25,239 bases of DNA from positions 1 to 25,239 of the forward strand of contig CABSMS010000022.1 of the NCBI GenBank assembly GCA_902478885.1. The letters run 5' to 3'. Made by a program: the position numbers and the translations under genes. This DNA is from an uncultured Collinsella sp. (GTDB lineage Bacteria > Actinomycetota > Coriobacteriia > Coriobacteriales > Coriobacteriaceae). Below the pieces are notes generated by a model. The model saw only the letters and a list, made by a program, of their open reading frames with translations. It searched no databases and was not told where the DNA came from. This document shows positions 9,320-16,478 of the stretch, in pieces. Positions within the stretch are counted from its first letter, which is position 1. The number at the start of each line of letters is the position of its first letter.

Positions 9320-11030
9320 AAAAGCGAAGACGGTCAACGTCCTCGAGGGACCGATGACCGAGTCGTGCGCCGAGTTTCCCGCGCGCCACGTGTTTATCAA
9401 GTGCCCGGAGTGCCGCCGCGTGATCGATGAGGCACGCCTACACGACAACCTCGAGGTCTGCCCTCGTTGCGGCAAACACTTTCGCGTGAGCGGTCGCGCG
9501 CGCATGCGCATGACGGTCGACGAGGGCACGTTTGAGGAATGGGATGCCAATCTGGCGCCGGAGGACTTCCTCTCGTTTCCCGGCTATGCCGACAAGCTCA
9601 AGAGCGTGAGCGAGCGTTCGGGCGAGCGCGATGCCGTTGTGTGCGGCAGGGGCAAAATCTGCGGTTGCGATACCGCGCTCTTCTTTATGGACGCCAACTT
9701 TATGATGGGCTCGATGGGCTCCGTGGTGGGCGAGAAGATCTGTCGCACATTTGAGCGTGCGACCGAGCTGGGATTGCCGGTTGTCGGCTTTACCGTTTCG
9801 GGCGGTGCGCGCATGCAGGAGGGCGTGACCTCGCTTATGCAGATGGCCAAGATTTCTGCGGCGGTTAGGCGCCACAGTGAGGCGGGCGGCCTGTATGTCA
9901 CGGTGCTCACCGACCCCACGACCGGAGGCGTAACCGCGAGCTTTGCTATGGAGGGCGACATTATCCTGGCCGAGCCCGATGCCCTGACGGCATTTGCAGG
10001 CCCGCGCGTGATCGAGCAGAACATGCACAAGCGCCTGCCCAAGGGATTCCAGCGCTCCGAGTTTTTGCTGGAGCACGGCTTTTGCGATGCCGTTGTACCG
10101 CGTGGCGAGGTTGCGCTCACGGTAGGCGAGCTGCTGGCGCTGCACGAAGGGCACGCGCCCGGCCTGGGGGCACCGCACGAGATTGTGCATACGGGCCGCC
10201 GCGGCAAAAAGCTGGGACATTTGTTCAAGCGCTCGGCCGCACCAAAAACCGCGCTCGAGATTGTCAAGCAGACCCGCTCGGCAGATCGCGCCACGGCAGG
10301 CGAGATGATCTCGCTGGGCCTGGATGGATTTGTGGAGCTGCACGGCGACCGCTACTTTGGCGACGACGCTGCTGTGGTGGCTGGCATTGGCTGGAAAGAC
10401 GGACGCCCCGTAACGGTCATCGCCGTCGAGCGCGGCACCACGACTAAAGAGCGTATGCGTCGCAACTTTGGTATGGCACATCCCGAGGGCTACCGCAAAG
10501 CGCGTCGCCTGATGCGCCAGGCCGAAAAGTTTGGTCGACCGGTTCTGTGCCTGGTCGATACTTCGGGCGCGTTTTGCGGCATCGGTGCCGAGGAACGCGG
10601 CCAGGGTGAGGCGATTGCCCAGAATCTCATAGAGATGAGCGGCCTCAAGACGCCGATTGTCTCGGTGGTGACAGGCGAGGGCGGCTCTGGTGGCGCGCTG
10701 GCGCTGTCCGTGGCCGACCGCATCCTGATGCTCTCGAGCTCGGCCTATTCGGTCGTGAGCCCCGAGGCCTGTGCGTCGATCCTGTGGAAGGATACCGAGC
10801 GCGCGAATGAGGCCGCCGAGGCGCTTAAGCTCACGGCCCCCGATCTGTTGGCGCTCGGCATCATCGACGGCATTGTTGACGATAGGGGCCTGTCGCATGA
10901 GGAGATCGCCGGTGCCGTCATGTCCTCGGCATTTGATGCCTTCGATACGCTTGGGCAGCTCGACGACGCGACCCTCACAAACCTCCGCTACGAAAAGTAC
11001 CGCGCAATCGGTCAGTACCGCACGATGTGA
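9306..11030 (+). CDS. accDA: Acetyl-CoA carboxylase carboxyltransferase, fused beta (AccD) and alpha (AccA) subunits
   Basis: This 574-residue protein joins both carboxyltransferase subunits, which transfer CO2 from carboxybiotin to acetyl-CoA. Residues ~28-282 are AccD-like: a zinc ribbon with Cys33, Cys36, Cys52 and Cys55, then MGSMGSVVGEKI and the TVSGGARMQEG and TDPTTGGVTASFAM oxyanion regions. Residues ~315-574 are AccA-like: ELHGDRYFGDD, RNFGMAHPEGYRKA, GAEERGQGEAIAQNL and GEGGSGGALAL. AccA lacks most of its usual N-terminal helical region, which the linker appears to replace. The start is ATG 9306 (overlapping accC by 14 bp) or ATG 9312. The reading frame is intact across the junction, so it is a true fusion. 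Confidence 0.94.
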
Positions 11031-11046
11031 CAAAGGGACAGCCCGC

Positions 11047-12285
11047 ATGTCATATTGGGAAAGGCGTTCCATGCTACAAGTTTCTAACACCTCGTTTACA
11101 ACGTCGGTTTCATCAAACGCCATGGCCGTGGTGGACTATCTGTCCAAAAGCATGATGTCGGCGCTGCCGTTTATTGTCTGCGCGGCGTTGTTCCGCACCG
11201 TCGCTGTCATTATGGGCGAAGGCATGCTGGGCCTGTGGTCTGCCGATTCCGATATCTATCGCCTGTTCTACAGTTGGCTCTATAACGCCGGCTACTACTT
11301 TTTGCCCATTTATCTTGGTTGGGCGGCCGCCCGCCAGCTCGGTTGCTCGGAGCAGCTGGGCATGATGCTGGGCGGCGTATTGATTGCGCCCGATCTGCTT
11401 AAGCTCGTCGATGCCGCATCGACGACGGGGGCATCGATGACTTCCGTGTATGGTCTGCTTCCCGCGCCGGTCAACGATTACACGACGACTGTTATTCCAG
11501 TTCTCCTTTCGGTGCCTGTGCTATGGCGAGTGGAGTGTTTCTTTAAGCGCGTTATCCCTAGGGCCGTGGCATTTTCGTTTGTTCCGTTTGCGACCATGCT
11601 TGTCATGGTTCCGGTTTCGCTGTGTATTACGGCACCGGCGGGCAGCTATCTGGGCATGCTGTTGGGCCAGCTTATGTTTATGCTTGGCAATTCCGGTGGC
11701 ATCGTGTCGCTGCTCACGCTCATGGGGCTTGCCGCGGGCTGGGAGTTCCTAAAGATAGCGGGCGTCAGCAACGTCGTTCTATCGCTTGCGTACGCGCAGT
11801 TTATGAGTGTGGGAACGGATTCGTGCATCCTGATTGCCGCGACGATGGCGACGTTCGCCGTTTGGGGCATGCCTTTTGGCGCGTCGCTCCGCGTTGCGGA
11901 TAAGGACGAGAAGGCGCTCATGCTGGGCTACTCAATCTCGGGTGTTCTTGGCGGCGTAAGCGAGCCGGCGCTGTACGGTTGCGGCTTTAAATATGGCAGG
12001 TGCCTGACGTGCATGGCCATTGGCGGCGTCGTCGGAGGCCTTGTTGCAGCCGTGGGCCACGTTACGGCCTATACCATCGGCATGACGAATGTCCTCATGG
12101 TCATTGGCTTTGCCACGGGCGGCATCTCGAACCTGCTGTGGTGCTGCGCTGCCGGCGGTGTGGCATTTGCGGTGTCTGCGGCGCTGAGCTGCTGCTTTGG
12201 CGTGGTGCCGGCGAAGGGACAGACGATGGGGGACGGAGCCGATTCACCCGAAACCTCGAAGAGCGTGGCCGAAGTAAGCGCGTAA
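11047..12285 (+). CDS. PTS EIIC-like sugar permease (EIIC domain only)
   Basis: This is a hydrophobic protein of about 412 residues with roughly ten membrane segments. It resembles the EIIC domain of the glucose/beta-glucoside PTS family: an N-terminal SALPFIVCAALFRTV segment, YYFLPIYLGWAAARQLGC, MMLGGVLIAPDL, and the conserved GVLGGVSEPALYGCG loop that lines the sugar site in the family. No EIIA or EIIB domain is fused and none is nearby, so phosphorylation would need partners in trans. The start is ATG 11047 (AAAGGGA at 11033-11039) or ATG 11071. It lies 16 bp after accDA and before the terminator, so it may be co-transcribed with the fatty acid operon. Substrate unknown. Confidence 0.8.
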   Translation: MSYWERRSMLQVSNTSFTTSVSSNAMAVVDYLSKSMMSALPFIVCAALFRTVAVIMGEGMLGLWSADSDIYRLFYSWLYNAGYYFLPIYLGWAAARQLGCSEQLGMMLGGVLIAPDLLKLVDAASTTGASMTSVYGLLPAPVNDYTTTVIPVLLSVPVLWRVECFFKRVIPRAVAFSFVPFATMLVMVPVSLCITAPAGSYLGMLLGQLMFMLGNSGGIVSLLTLMGLAAGWEFLKIAGVSNVVLSLAYAQFMSVGTDSCILIAATMATFAVWGMPFGASLRVADKDEKALMLGYSISGVLGGVSEPALYGCGFKYGRCLTCMAIGGVVGGLVAAVGHVTAYTIGMTNVLMVIGFATGGISNLLWCCAAGGVAFAVSAALSCCFGVVPAKGQTMGDGADSPETSKSVAEVSA

Positions 12286-12323
12286 ACCTGTGCGACACAA
12301 GGACGATTCCTTTGCCATGCTCC

Positions 12324-12357
12324 AAGGCCGTGGCCCGTGTGGGTCGCGGCCTTTTTG
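12324..12357 (+). terminator. Intrinsic terminator ending the fab/acc/EIIC operon
   Basis: The arms AAGGCCGTGGCCC (12324-12336) and GGGTCGCGGCCTTTT pair around a GTGT loop, with a T tract and one mismatch. It is the first terminator-like structure since the start of fabH, so the eleven genes from fabH to the EIIC gene could form one transcription unit. Confidence 0.9.
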
Positions 12358-12382
12358 TATCTGAAGGACAAAGTGGCTACAC

Positions 12383-12415
12383 TACAATCCGTTTGAGCAA
12401 TAGATATATATAGGC
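12383..12415 (+). promoter_or_regulatory. Possible promoter upstream of the CDF gene
   Basis: A TACAAT hexamer at 12383-12388 and an AT-rich TATATATA run at 12404-12411 lie between the terminator and the CDF start. No convincing -35 element is visible, so this is only a candidate -10 region in the one place where a promoter must exist. Confidence 0.3.
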
Positions 12416-12431
12416 AGTACCGTGGGGGCTG

Positions 12432-13592
12432 ATGAAGATGGTCGAGTGGATCGTTCGTCGTGCGCAGGGCGACCGTGCGCGCGTGGGCACGTTGACGGGC
12501 ATGGTGTGTATTCTCGCTAATGTTGCGCTTTGTGCTGCGAAGGGCGCAATTGGTGTGCTGTCGGGATCGGTTTCGATTGTGGCGGATGCCATGAACAACC
12601 TGTCCGATGCCAGCTCGAATATCGTGAGCGTGCTGGGCTTTAAGCTGGCGAGCAAGCCGGCGGACCCCGAGCATCCTTACGGACATGGCCGCTACGAGTA
12701 TCTCTCGGGTCTGGTCGTGGCGGCGCTCGTGCTGCTGATCGGCGTTGAGCTGGTGAAGTCCTCGGTTGAGCGCATCATCCACCCCGAACCTGTCGAGTTC
12801 TCGCTTGCCCTGGTGGCAGTTCTAGTGCTTTCGATGGTCGTAAAGCTCTGGATGGCGGCCCTCAACCAAAAGCTCGGCGATCGCATTGAGTCCGAGACGC
12901 TGCATGCGACCGCGCAGGATTCCAAGAACGATGTCCTTGCTACGGGTGCCGTGCTGGCATGTGCGATTGTTTCGCAGGTGACGCACATCAATCTTGACGC
13001 ATGGGTTGGCTTTGCCGTTGGCGCCTATATTGGCTGGAGCGGCCTTGAACTTATTCAAGATACGGTGAGCCCGCTTTTGGGCCAGTCACCCGATCCTAAG
13101 CTGGTCAAGCACATTCGAGACAAGATCATGAGCTATCCCGGCGTTTTGGGCGTTCACGATTTGATGGTTCACGACTACGGCCCGGGCAGGAAGTTTGCAA
13201 GTGCGCACGCCGAGATGGCGGCCGAGGCCAGCCCGCTGGAAAGCCACGACACGCTCGATAACATCGAGCAGTCGTTTAGGAACGAAGACGGCATGATTGT
13301 CACGCTTCACTACGACCCCATCGTGACCGACGATCCAAAGGTGGCGAGCATGCGCTTGCGCATCAACGCTATGGCTCAAGAGATCGATAGCCGCCTTTCG
13401 ATTCATGATTTGCGCTGCGTGCCGGGCCCCACGCACACCAACGTGATTTTTGACTGCGTGCGTCCCTCGGATCTGCAGATGAGTGCCGAAGACTTAAAGC
13501 ACGCGCTGGCACAACGGGTCGAATCGGAATATCCCAAGTCGATTGCCAAGATTACGATCGACGAAGACTACGTAGGGCATACCCACGAGTAA
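12432..13592 (+). CDS. Cation diffusion facilitator family metal exporter
   Basis: This 386-residue CDF transporter has about six membrane helices (roughly 20-215) and a C-terminal cytoplasmic domain (~216-300), followed by an extra ~85-residue region after VTDDPK. Metal site motifs are N55xxxD59 in ADAMNNLSDA on helix 2 and D163xxxD167 in AQDSKNDV on helix 5, with HPYGHGRYEY between. Zinc CDFs usually carry H/DxxxD; an Asn at this place resembles MntE-type manganese exporters. Substrate is therefore inferred as Mn(II) with low certainty. GTGGGGG precedes the ATG at 12432. Confidence 0.9.
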   Translation: MKMVEWIVRRAQGDRARVGTLTGMVCILANVALCAAKGAIGVLSGSVSIVADAMNNLSDASSNIVSVLGFKLASKPADPEHPYGHGRYEYLSGLVVAALVLLIGVELVKSSVERIIHPEPVEFSLALVAVLVLSMVVKLWMAALNQKLGDRIESETLHATAQDSKNDVLATGAVLACAIVSQVTHINLDAWVGFAVGAYIGWSGLELIQDTVSPLLGQSPDPKLVKHIRDKIMSYPGVLGVHDLMVHDYGPGRKFASAHAEMAAEASPLESHDTLDNIEQSFRNEDGMIVTLHYDPIVTDDPKVASMRLRINAMAQEIDSRLSIHDLRCVPGPTHTNVIFDCVRPSDLQMSAEDLKHALAQRVESEYPKSIAKITIDEDYVGHTHE

Positions 13593-13631
13593 GGCTGTGC
13601 CGGCAAAGCAGGTTATGCAGAAGGGGAGAGC

Positions 13632-14258
13632 ATGAAGAAGCTGTATCTACTCCGCCACGGTCAGACGGAGTTCAACGTCAAAAAGCTGGTCCAGGGCCGC
13701 TGCGATTCGCCGCTGACCGATCTGGGCCGTCAGCAAGCCGGGATGGCAGCCGCATGGCTTAAGGGCCACGGCGTCGTCCCCGACAAAGTGGTCTCTTCGC
13801 CCTTAGGCCGAGCCATGGACACAGCTCAGCTCGTCGCATGCGAGCTCCTCGGCCCGGACGCAGCAGCCGAGCCCTGCGAAGGCATTATCGAGCGCTGCTA
13901 CGGCTCCTTCGAAGAAGGCCCGCACGGCGCGCTGCCCACCGACGTCTGGGATCCGGGCGAGGACCTGGTCCCCTTCGGAGGAGAAGGAAGCCAGGCGCTG
14001 CAAGAACGTATGGTGGATGCGCTTACCAATATCATGGGCTCCGAGGGCATCGAAACCCTTCTAGCAGTAAGCCACGGCAGCGCCAGCCGCCAATTTATCA
14101 AGGCCGCAGCCCCAGAGGGCTTCGAGCTCCCAACAAAACTCCCCAACTGCGCCATCATGATCTTCGATTTTGACGAGGCAAAGTCGGGAGAAGAGGGCGA
14201 CACGCCTCAATCCAAGTTCACCTTGCGGCAAATCATCGATCCCCAACAAAGTCATTAG
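13632..14258 (+). CDS. Histidine phosphatase family protein (phosphoglycerate mutase-like)
   Basis: This 208-residue protein belongs to the branch 1 histidine phosphatases. It starts LYLLRHGQTEFN with the phospho-accepting His9. SSPLGRAMDTA supplies Arg60, the acid region is ERCYGSFEEG (Glu87), and the second catalytic histidine is His148 in VSHGSASRQF. The substrate cannot be told from sequence; such proteins include phosphoglycerate mutases, alpha-ribazole phosphatases and broad phosphatases. GGGGAG at 13623-13628 precedes the ATG. It ends 35 bp before the large palindrome. Confidence 0.9.
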   Translation: MKKLYLLRHGQTEFNVKKLVQGRCDSPLTDLGRQQAGMAAAWLKGHGVVPDKVVSSPLGRAMDTAQLVACELLGPDAAAEPCEGIIERCYGSFEEGPHGALPTDVWDPGEDLVPFGGEGSQALQERMVDALTNIMGSEGIETLLAVSHGSASRQFIKAAAPEGFELPTKLPNCAIMIFDFDEAKSGEEGDTPQSKFTLRQIIDPQQSH

Positions 14259-14293
14259 CCTGAGCGAGCAAGGTTTAGCAGACATCAACGTGG

Positions 14294-14458
14294 CGTTCCC
14301 AGTGTGCGGCGGAGGGGGCGGGCCTGAGACATATTAAGGTTGTCGCGAGTTCCGCACGAACAGGAGAGCACTTAATGTGCTCTCCGTCGTGAGCAGGACT
14401 GTAGAGCAGCAACCTTAATATGTCTCAGGCCCGCCCCCTCCGCCGCACACTGGGAACG
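14294..14458. repeat. 165-bp near-continuous palindrome
   Basis: Bases 14294-14342 are the perfect reverse complement of 14410-14458 (49 bp, no mismatch). The pairing extends outward with GTGGC/GCCAC after a 2-nt bulge. Inside the 67-bp centre is a second perfect stem, GGAGAGCAC (14363-14371) with GTGCTCTCC (14377-14385), and imperfect pairing (for example CACGA with TCGTG) connects the two. There is no T tract, so it is not a normal terminator. It could be a MITE-like mobile palindrome, an extruding cruciform or a very stable RNA hairpin. It lies in the 459-bp gap between the histidine phosphatase gene and rplC. Confidence 0.93.
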
Positions 14459-14507
14459 TGCCACGCACTTTACCTGCGTAAACAATGTGAGTGAAATATG
14501 AATCTCG

Positions 14508-14533
14508 ATGGATACGCCCGCAGCCGTGTATAC
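14508..14533 (+). promoter_or_regulatory. 26-bp shared motif, copy 1 (upstream of rplC)
   Basis: This 26-bp sequence ends in CCGTGTATAC and matches 24 of 26 bases at 16373-16398, upstream of rplB. Within it ATACG and CGTGT can pair as RNA around CCCGCAGC. TATACT at 14529-14534 could be a -10 element for the rplC operon, but no clear -35 is visible. It may be a promoter core, a protein binding site or the top of a regulatory leader. Confidence 0.6.
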
Positions 14534-14717
14534 TAAACAGCTGTGTGAAACCAGGGGAGTATTCTGGCTGGACAAAATGCCTGCTTAATAGGGTTGTCAG
14601 GTAGTCCGGGCGAAATACAAGGCTGGGGAGCACGTCGTGTAAGTAGTGGTCCTCTAGGGGCGTACGCTCGGTGGTGTACGCATTGTCCCAAGACCACGCG
14701 AGAGTTGGGATCATATC
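14534..14717 (+). promoter_or_regulatory. Structured 5' leader of the rplC operon
   Basis: About 185 nt without a gene precede rplC and hold several possible stems: CCAG/CTGG (14551, 14564), GACAA/TTGTC (14571, 14594), and a composite hairpin at 14646-14697. In that hairpin GTGGTC pairs with GACCAC, GGG with CCC, and GCGTAC (14660-14665) with GTACGC (14676-14681). Ribosomal operons often carry such leaders as binding sites for one of their own proteins (L4 in the E. coli S10 leader). No known Rfam leader was recognised. Confidence 0.55.
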
Positions 14718-15338
14718 TTGATCAGCATGATTCTCGGCCGCAAGATTGGCATGACCCAGGTTTGGGACGAGGACGACAACGTCGTTCCCGTCACGGTCAT
14801 CCAGGCTGGCCCCTGCGCTGTCTCGCAGGTTAAAACTCAGGCAACCGACGGCTATGACGCCGTCCAGATCGGTTTCGGCGACATCAAGGCCAAGAACGTG
14901 AACAAGCCCATGGCTGGTCACTTCGCTAAGGCTGGCGTCGAGCCTGTCCGTTTCCTTCGTGAGGTCCGCGTCGAGAACGGCGAGGAGCACAAGGTCGGCG
15001 AGGTCGTCACCGTCGCTGATTTCGCTGATGTCGAGAAGGTCGACGTCATCGGTACCTCCAAGGGTAAGGGCTTCCAGGGTCGCATCAAGCGCTGGGGTCA
15101 GCGCCGCGGTCCTATGACGCATGGTTCTCACTTCCAGCGTCACCCCGGTTCTATCGGTCAGTGCGCCTATCCTGCGCGCGTCCTCAAGGGCGTCAAGATG
15201 GCCGGTCACATGGGTAACGAGCGCGTTACCGTCAAGAACCTTTCCGTTGTCCGCATCGATGCCGAGCAGAACCTCATCTTGGTCAAGGGCGCTGTCCCGG
15301 GTGCCAAGAATGGTCTCGTCGCCATCCGTATGGCCTAA
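14718..15338 (+). CDS. rplC: 50S ribosomal protein L3
   Basis: L3 is an early assembly protein near the peptidyl transferase centre. The 206-residue protein starts ISMILGRKIGMTQVW and shows the conserved HGSHFQRHPGSIG and GHMGNERVTVKNL segments. The start is taken as TTG 14718 with GGGA at 14707-14710 at good spacing. An in-frame ATG at 14727 would have its Shine-Dalgarno too far away. It heads this ribosomal cluster because rpsJ is elsewhere. Confidence 0.97.
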   Translation: MISMILGRKIGMTQVWDEDDNVVPVTVIQAGPCAVSQVKTQATDGYDAVQIGFGDIKAKNVNKPMAGHFAKAGVEPVRFLREVRVENGEEHKVGEVVTVADFADVEKVDVIGTSKGKGFQGRIKRWGQRRGPMTHGSHFQRHPGSIGQCAYPARVLKGVKMAGHMGNERVTVKNLSVVRIDAEQNLILVKGAVPGAKNGLVAIRMA

Positions 15339-15384
15339 GGGCCCAGCCCATTTAGCCCAGCGTCATACCAAGGAGAACACTTAA

Positions 15385-16011
15385 ATGGCAAAGTTTGAAG
15401 TAAAGAACAGCGAGGGCAAGAAGGTCGCCGAGGCCGAGCTCGCCGCTGAGGTGTACGGCATCGAGCCGAACATCCACGTTATGCACCACATCGTCAAGTG
15501 CCAGATGGCCTCTTGGCGTCAGGGCACCCAGTCTGCTAAGGGTCGCTCTGAGGTTTCCGGTGGCGGCAAGAAGCCTTGGCGTCAGAAGGGCACCGGCCGT
15601 GCCCGCCAGGGTTCCATCCGTGCTGCCCAGTGGCGTCACGGTGGCGTTGTCTTCGCCCCCAAGCCCCGTTCCTACGCTAAGCGTATGAACAACAAGGAGG
15701 TCAAGCTGGCTATGCGCTCTGCGCTGTCCGCCAAGCTGGCCGATGGCGAGCTCGTGCTCGTCGACGACTACGGCTTCGAGAAGCCTTCCACCAAGGCTGC
15801 CGTCGCCATGCTCAAGGCTCTCGGCCTTGAGGGCAAGCGTCTGACCATCATCGTTCGCGATGAGGACGTCAACGCCTACCTGTCGTTCCGCAACATTCCC
15901 AAGACGTTCATCATCACTGCCGACGAGGCCAACACCTACGATCTCGTCAACAACAACGCTGTGCTGATGCCCGCCGACATCGCCGCTCACTTCGGGGAGG
16001 TGCTTGCATAA
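15385..16011 (+). CDS. rplD: 50S ribosomal protein L4
   Basis: L4 lines the exit tunnel and in some bacteria also regulates its operon. The 208-residue protein contains the tunnel-loop signature KPWRQKGTGRARQGSIRAAQ followed by WRHGGVVFAPKPRSY, both typical of L4. AAGGAG at 15370-15375 precedes the ATG. The stop is directly adjacent to the rplW start. Confidence 0.98.
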   Translation: MAKFEVKNSEGKKVAEAELAAEVYGIEPNIHVMHHIVKCQMASWRQGTQSAKGRSEVSGGGKKPWRQKGTGRARQGSIRAAQWRHGGVVFAPKPRSYAKRMNNKEVKLAMRSALSAKLADGELVLVDDYGFEKPSTKAAVAMLKALGLEGKRLTIIVRDEDVNAYLSFRNIPKTFIITADEANTYDLVNNNAVLMPADIAAHFGEVLA

Positions 16012-16299
16012 ATGACCGCCCACGAGATCATCATCCGTCCGATCGTGTCCGAGCGTTCCTTCTCCGGCATGGAGCAGAACAAGTACACGTTCGAGGTCGC
16101 CAAGGATGCTAACAAGTATCAGATCAAGGACGCTGTCGAGGAGATCTTCGGCGTCAAGGTCGTTCGCGTGAACACCCTGACGGTCAAGCCCAAGACCAAG
16201 CGCGTGCGCTATGTCGCCGGCAAGACCCGTTCTTGGAAGAAGGCCATCGTCACGCTGGCCGAGGGCGACACCATCGAGGTCTTTGGCAACCAGGCCTAA
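16012..16299 (+). CDS. rplW: 50S ribosomal protein L23
   Basis: L23 sits at the tunnel exit and binds trigger factor and SRP. The 95-residue protein has the usual IIRPIVSERSF start, the YTFEVAKDANKYQIKDAVEEIF core and the basic loop KPKTKRVRY. The ATG follows the rplD stop with no gap; its Shine-Dalgarno GGGGAGG lies inside rplD. Confidence 0.98.
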   Translation: MTAHEIIIRPIVSERSFSGMEQNKYTFEVAKDANKYQIKDAVEEIFGVKVVRVNTLTVKPKTKRVRYVAGKTRSWKKAIVTLAEGDTIEVFGNQA

Positions 16300-16316
16300 G
16301 ACTCGCTGCTGTTGAG

Positions 16317-16354
16317 TGAGCTCATGCCTCCCAAATAGGGGAGGCGAGAGCTCA
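16317..16354 (+). other. Two-step hairpin between rplW and rplB
   Basis: TGAGCTC (16317-16323) pairs with GAGCTCA (16348-16354), and inside it GCCTCCC (16326-16332) pairs with GGGAGGC (16339-16345), separated by a 2x2 internal loop. It is followed only by GGTTTT, so it is at best a weak terminator. It could instead be an attenuator or an RNA cleavage site splitting the operon. Confidence 0.65.
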
Positions 16355-16372
16355 AGGTTTTGGGCGTATAAA

Positions 16373-16398
16373 ATGGACACGCCCGGAGCCGTGTATAC
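16373..16398 (+). promoter_or_regulatory. 26-bp shared motif, copy 2 (upstream of rplB)
   Basis: This matches 24 of 26 bases of the copy at 14508-14533. Here ACACG and CGTGT pair perfectly, while copy 1 has ATACG, a change that keeps pairing through a G-U. A TATAAAAT run at 16367-16374 abuts the motif and could be a -10 element for a second transcript starting at rplB. Confidence 0.6.
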
Positions 16399-16478
16399 GT
16401 CCGGTGTCATCGCACCCGAGGCAGAACCTCGAATCCCTGTCTGCGATGGCTAACGGATTCCTATTGAAAGGGATTGTA
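16399..16478 (+). promoter_or_regulatory. Structured leader of rplB
   Basis: CATCGCA (16408-16414) and TGCGATG (16442-16448) form a perfect 7-bp stem enclosing a CGAGG/CCTCG hairpin (16417-16421, 16427-16431). GAAAGGG at 16466-16472 is the rplB ribosome binding site. The 179-nt space between rplW and rplB is unusually long for this normally compact operon. Confidence 0.5.

Noticed and set aside
9438..11123. 561-codon minus-strand open frame
   Set aside because: It is a shadow of accDA with biased composition and no recognisable motif.
14343..14409. Invertible promoter (phase switch) flanked by inverted repeats
   Set aside because: The arms fit, but the centre is short, mostly palindromic and has no clear promoter, and no invertase gene is nearby. 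It stays only as a possibility to check with reads.
14294..14458. Intrinsic terminator for the phosphatase gene
   Set aside because: The stem is far too long and no T tract follows either arm.
15352..16410. 352-codon minus-strand open frame opposite rplD and rplW
   Set aside because: It lies antisense to two certain ribosomal genes; its long reach reflects their codon bias.
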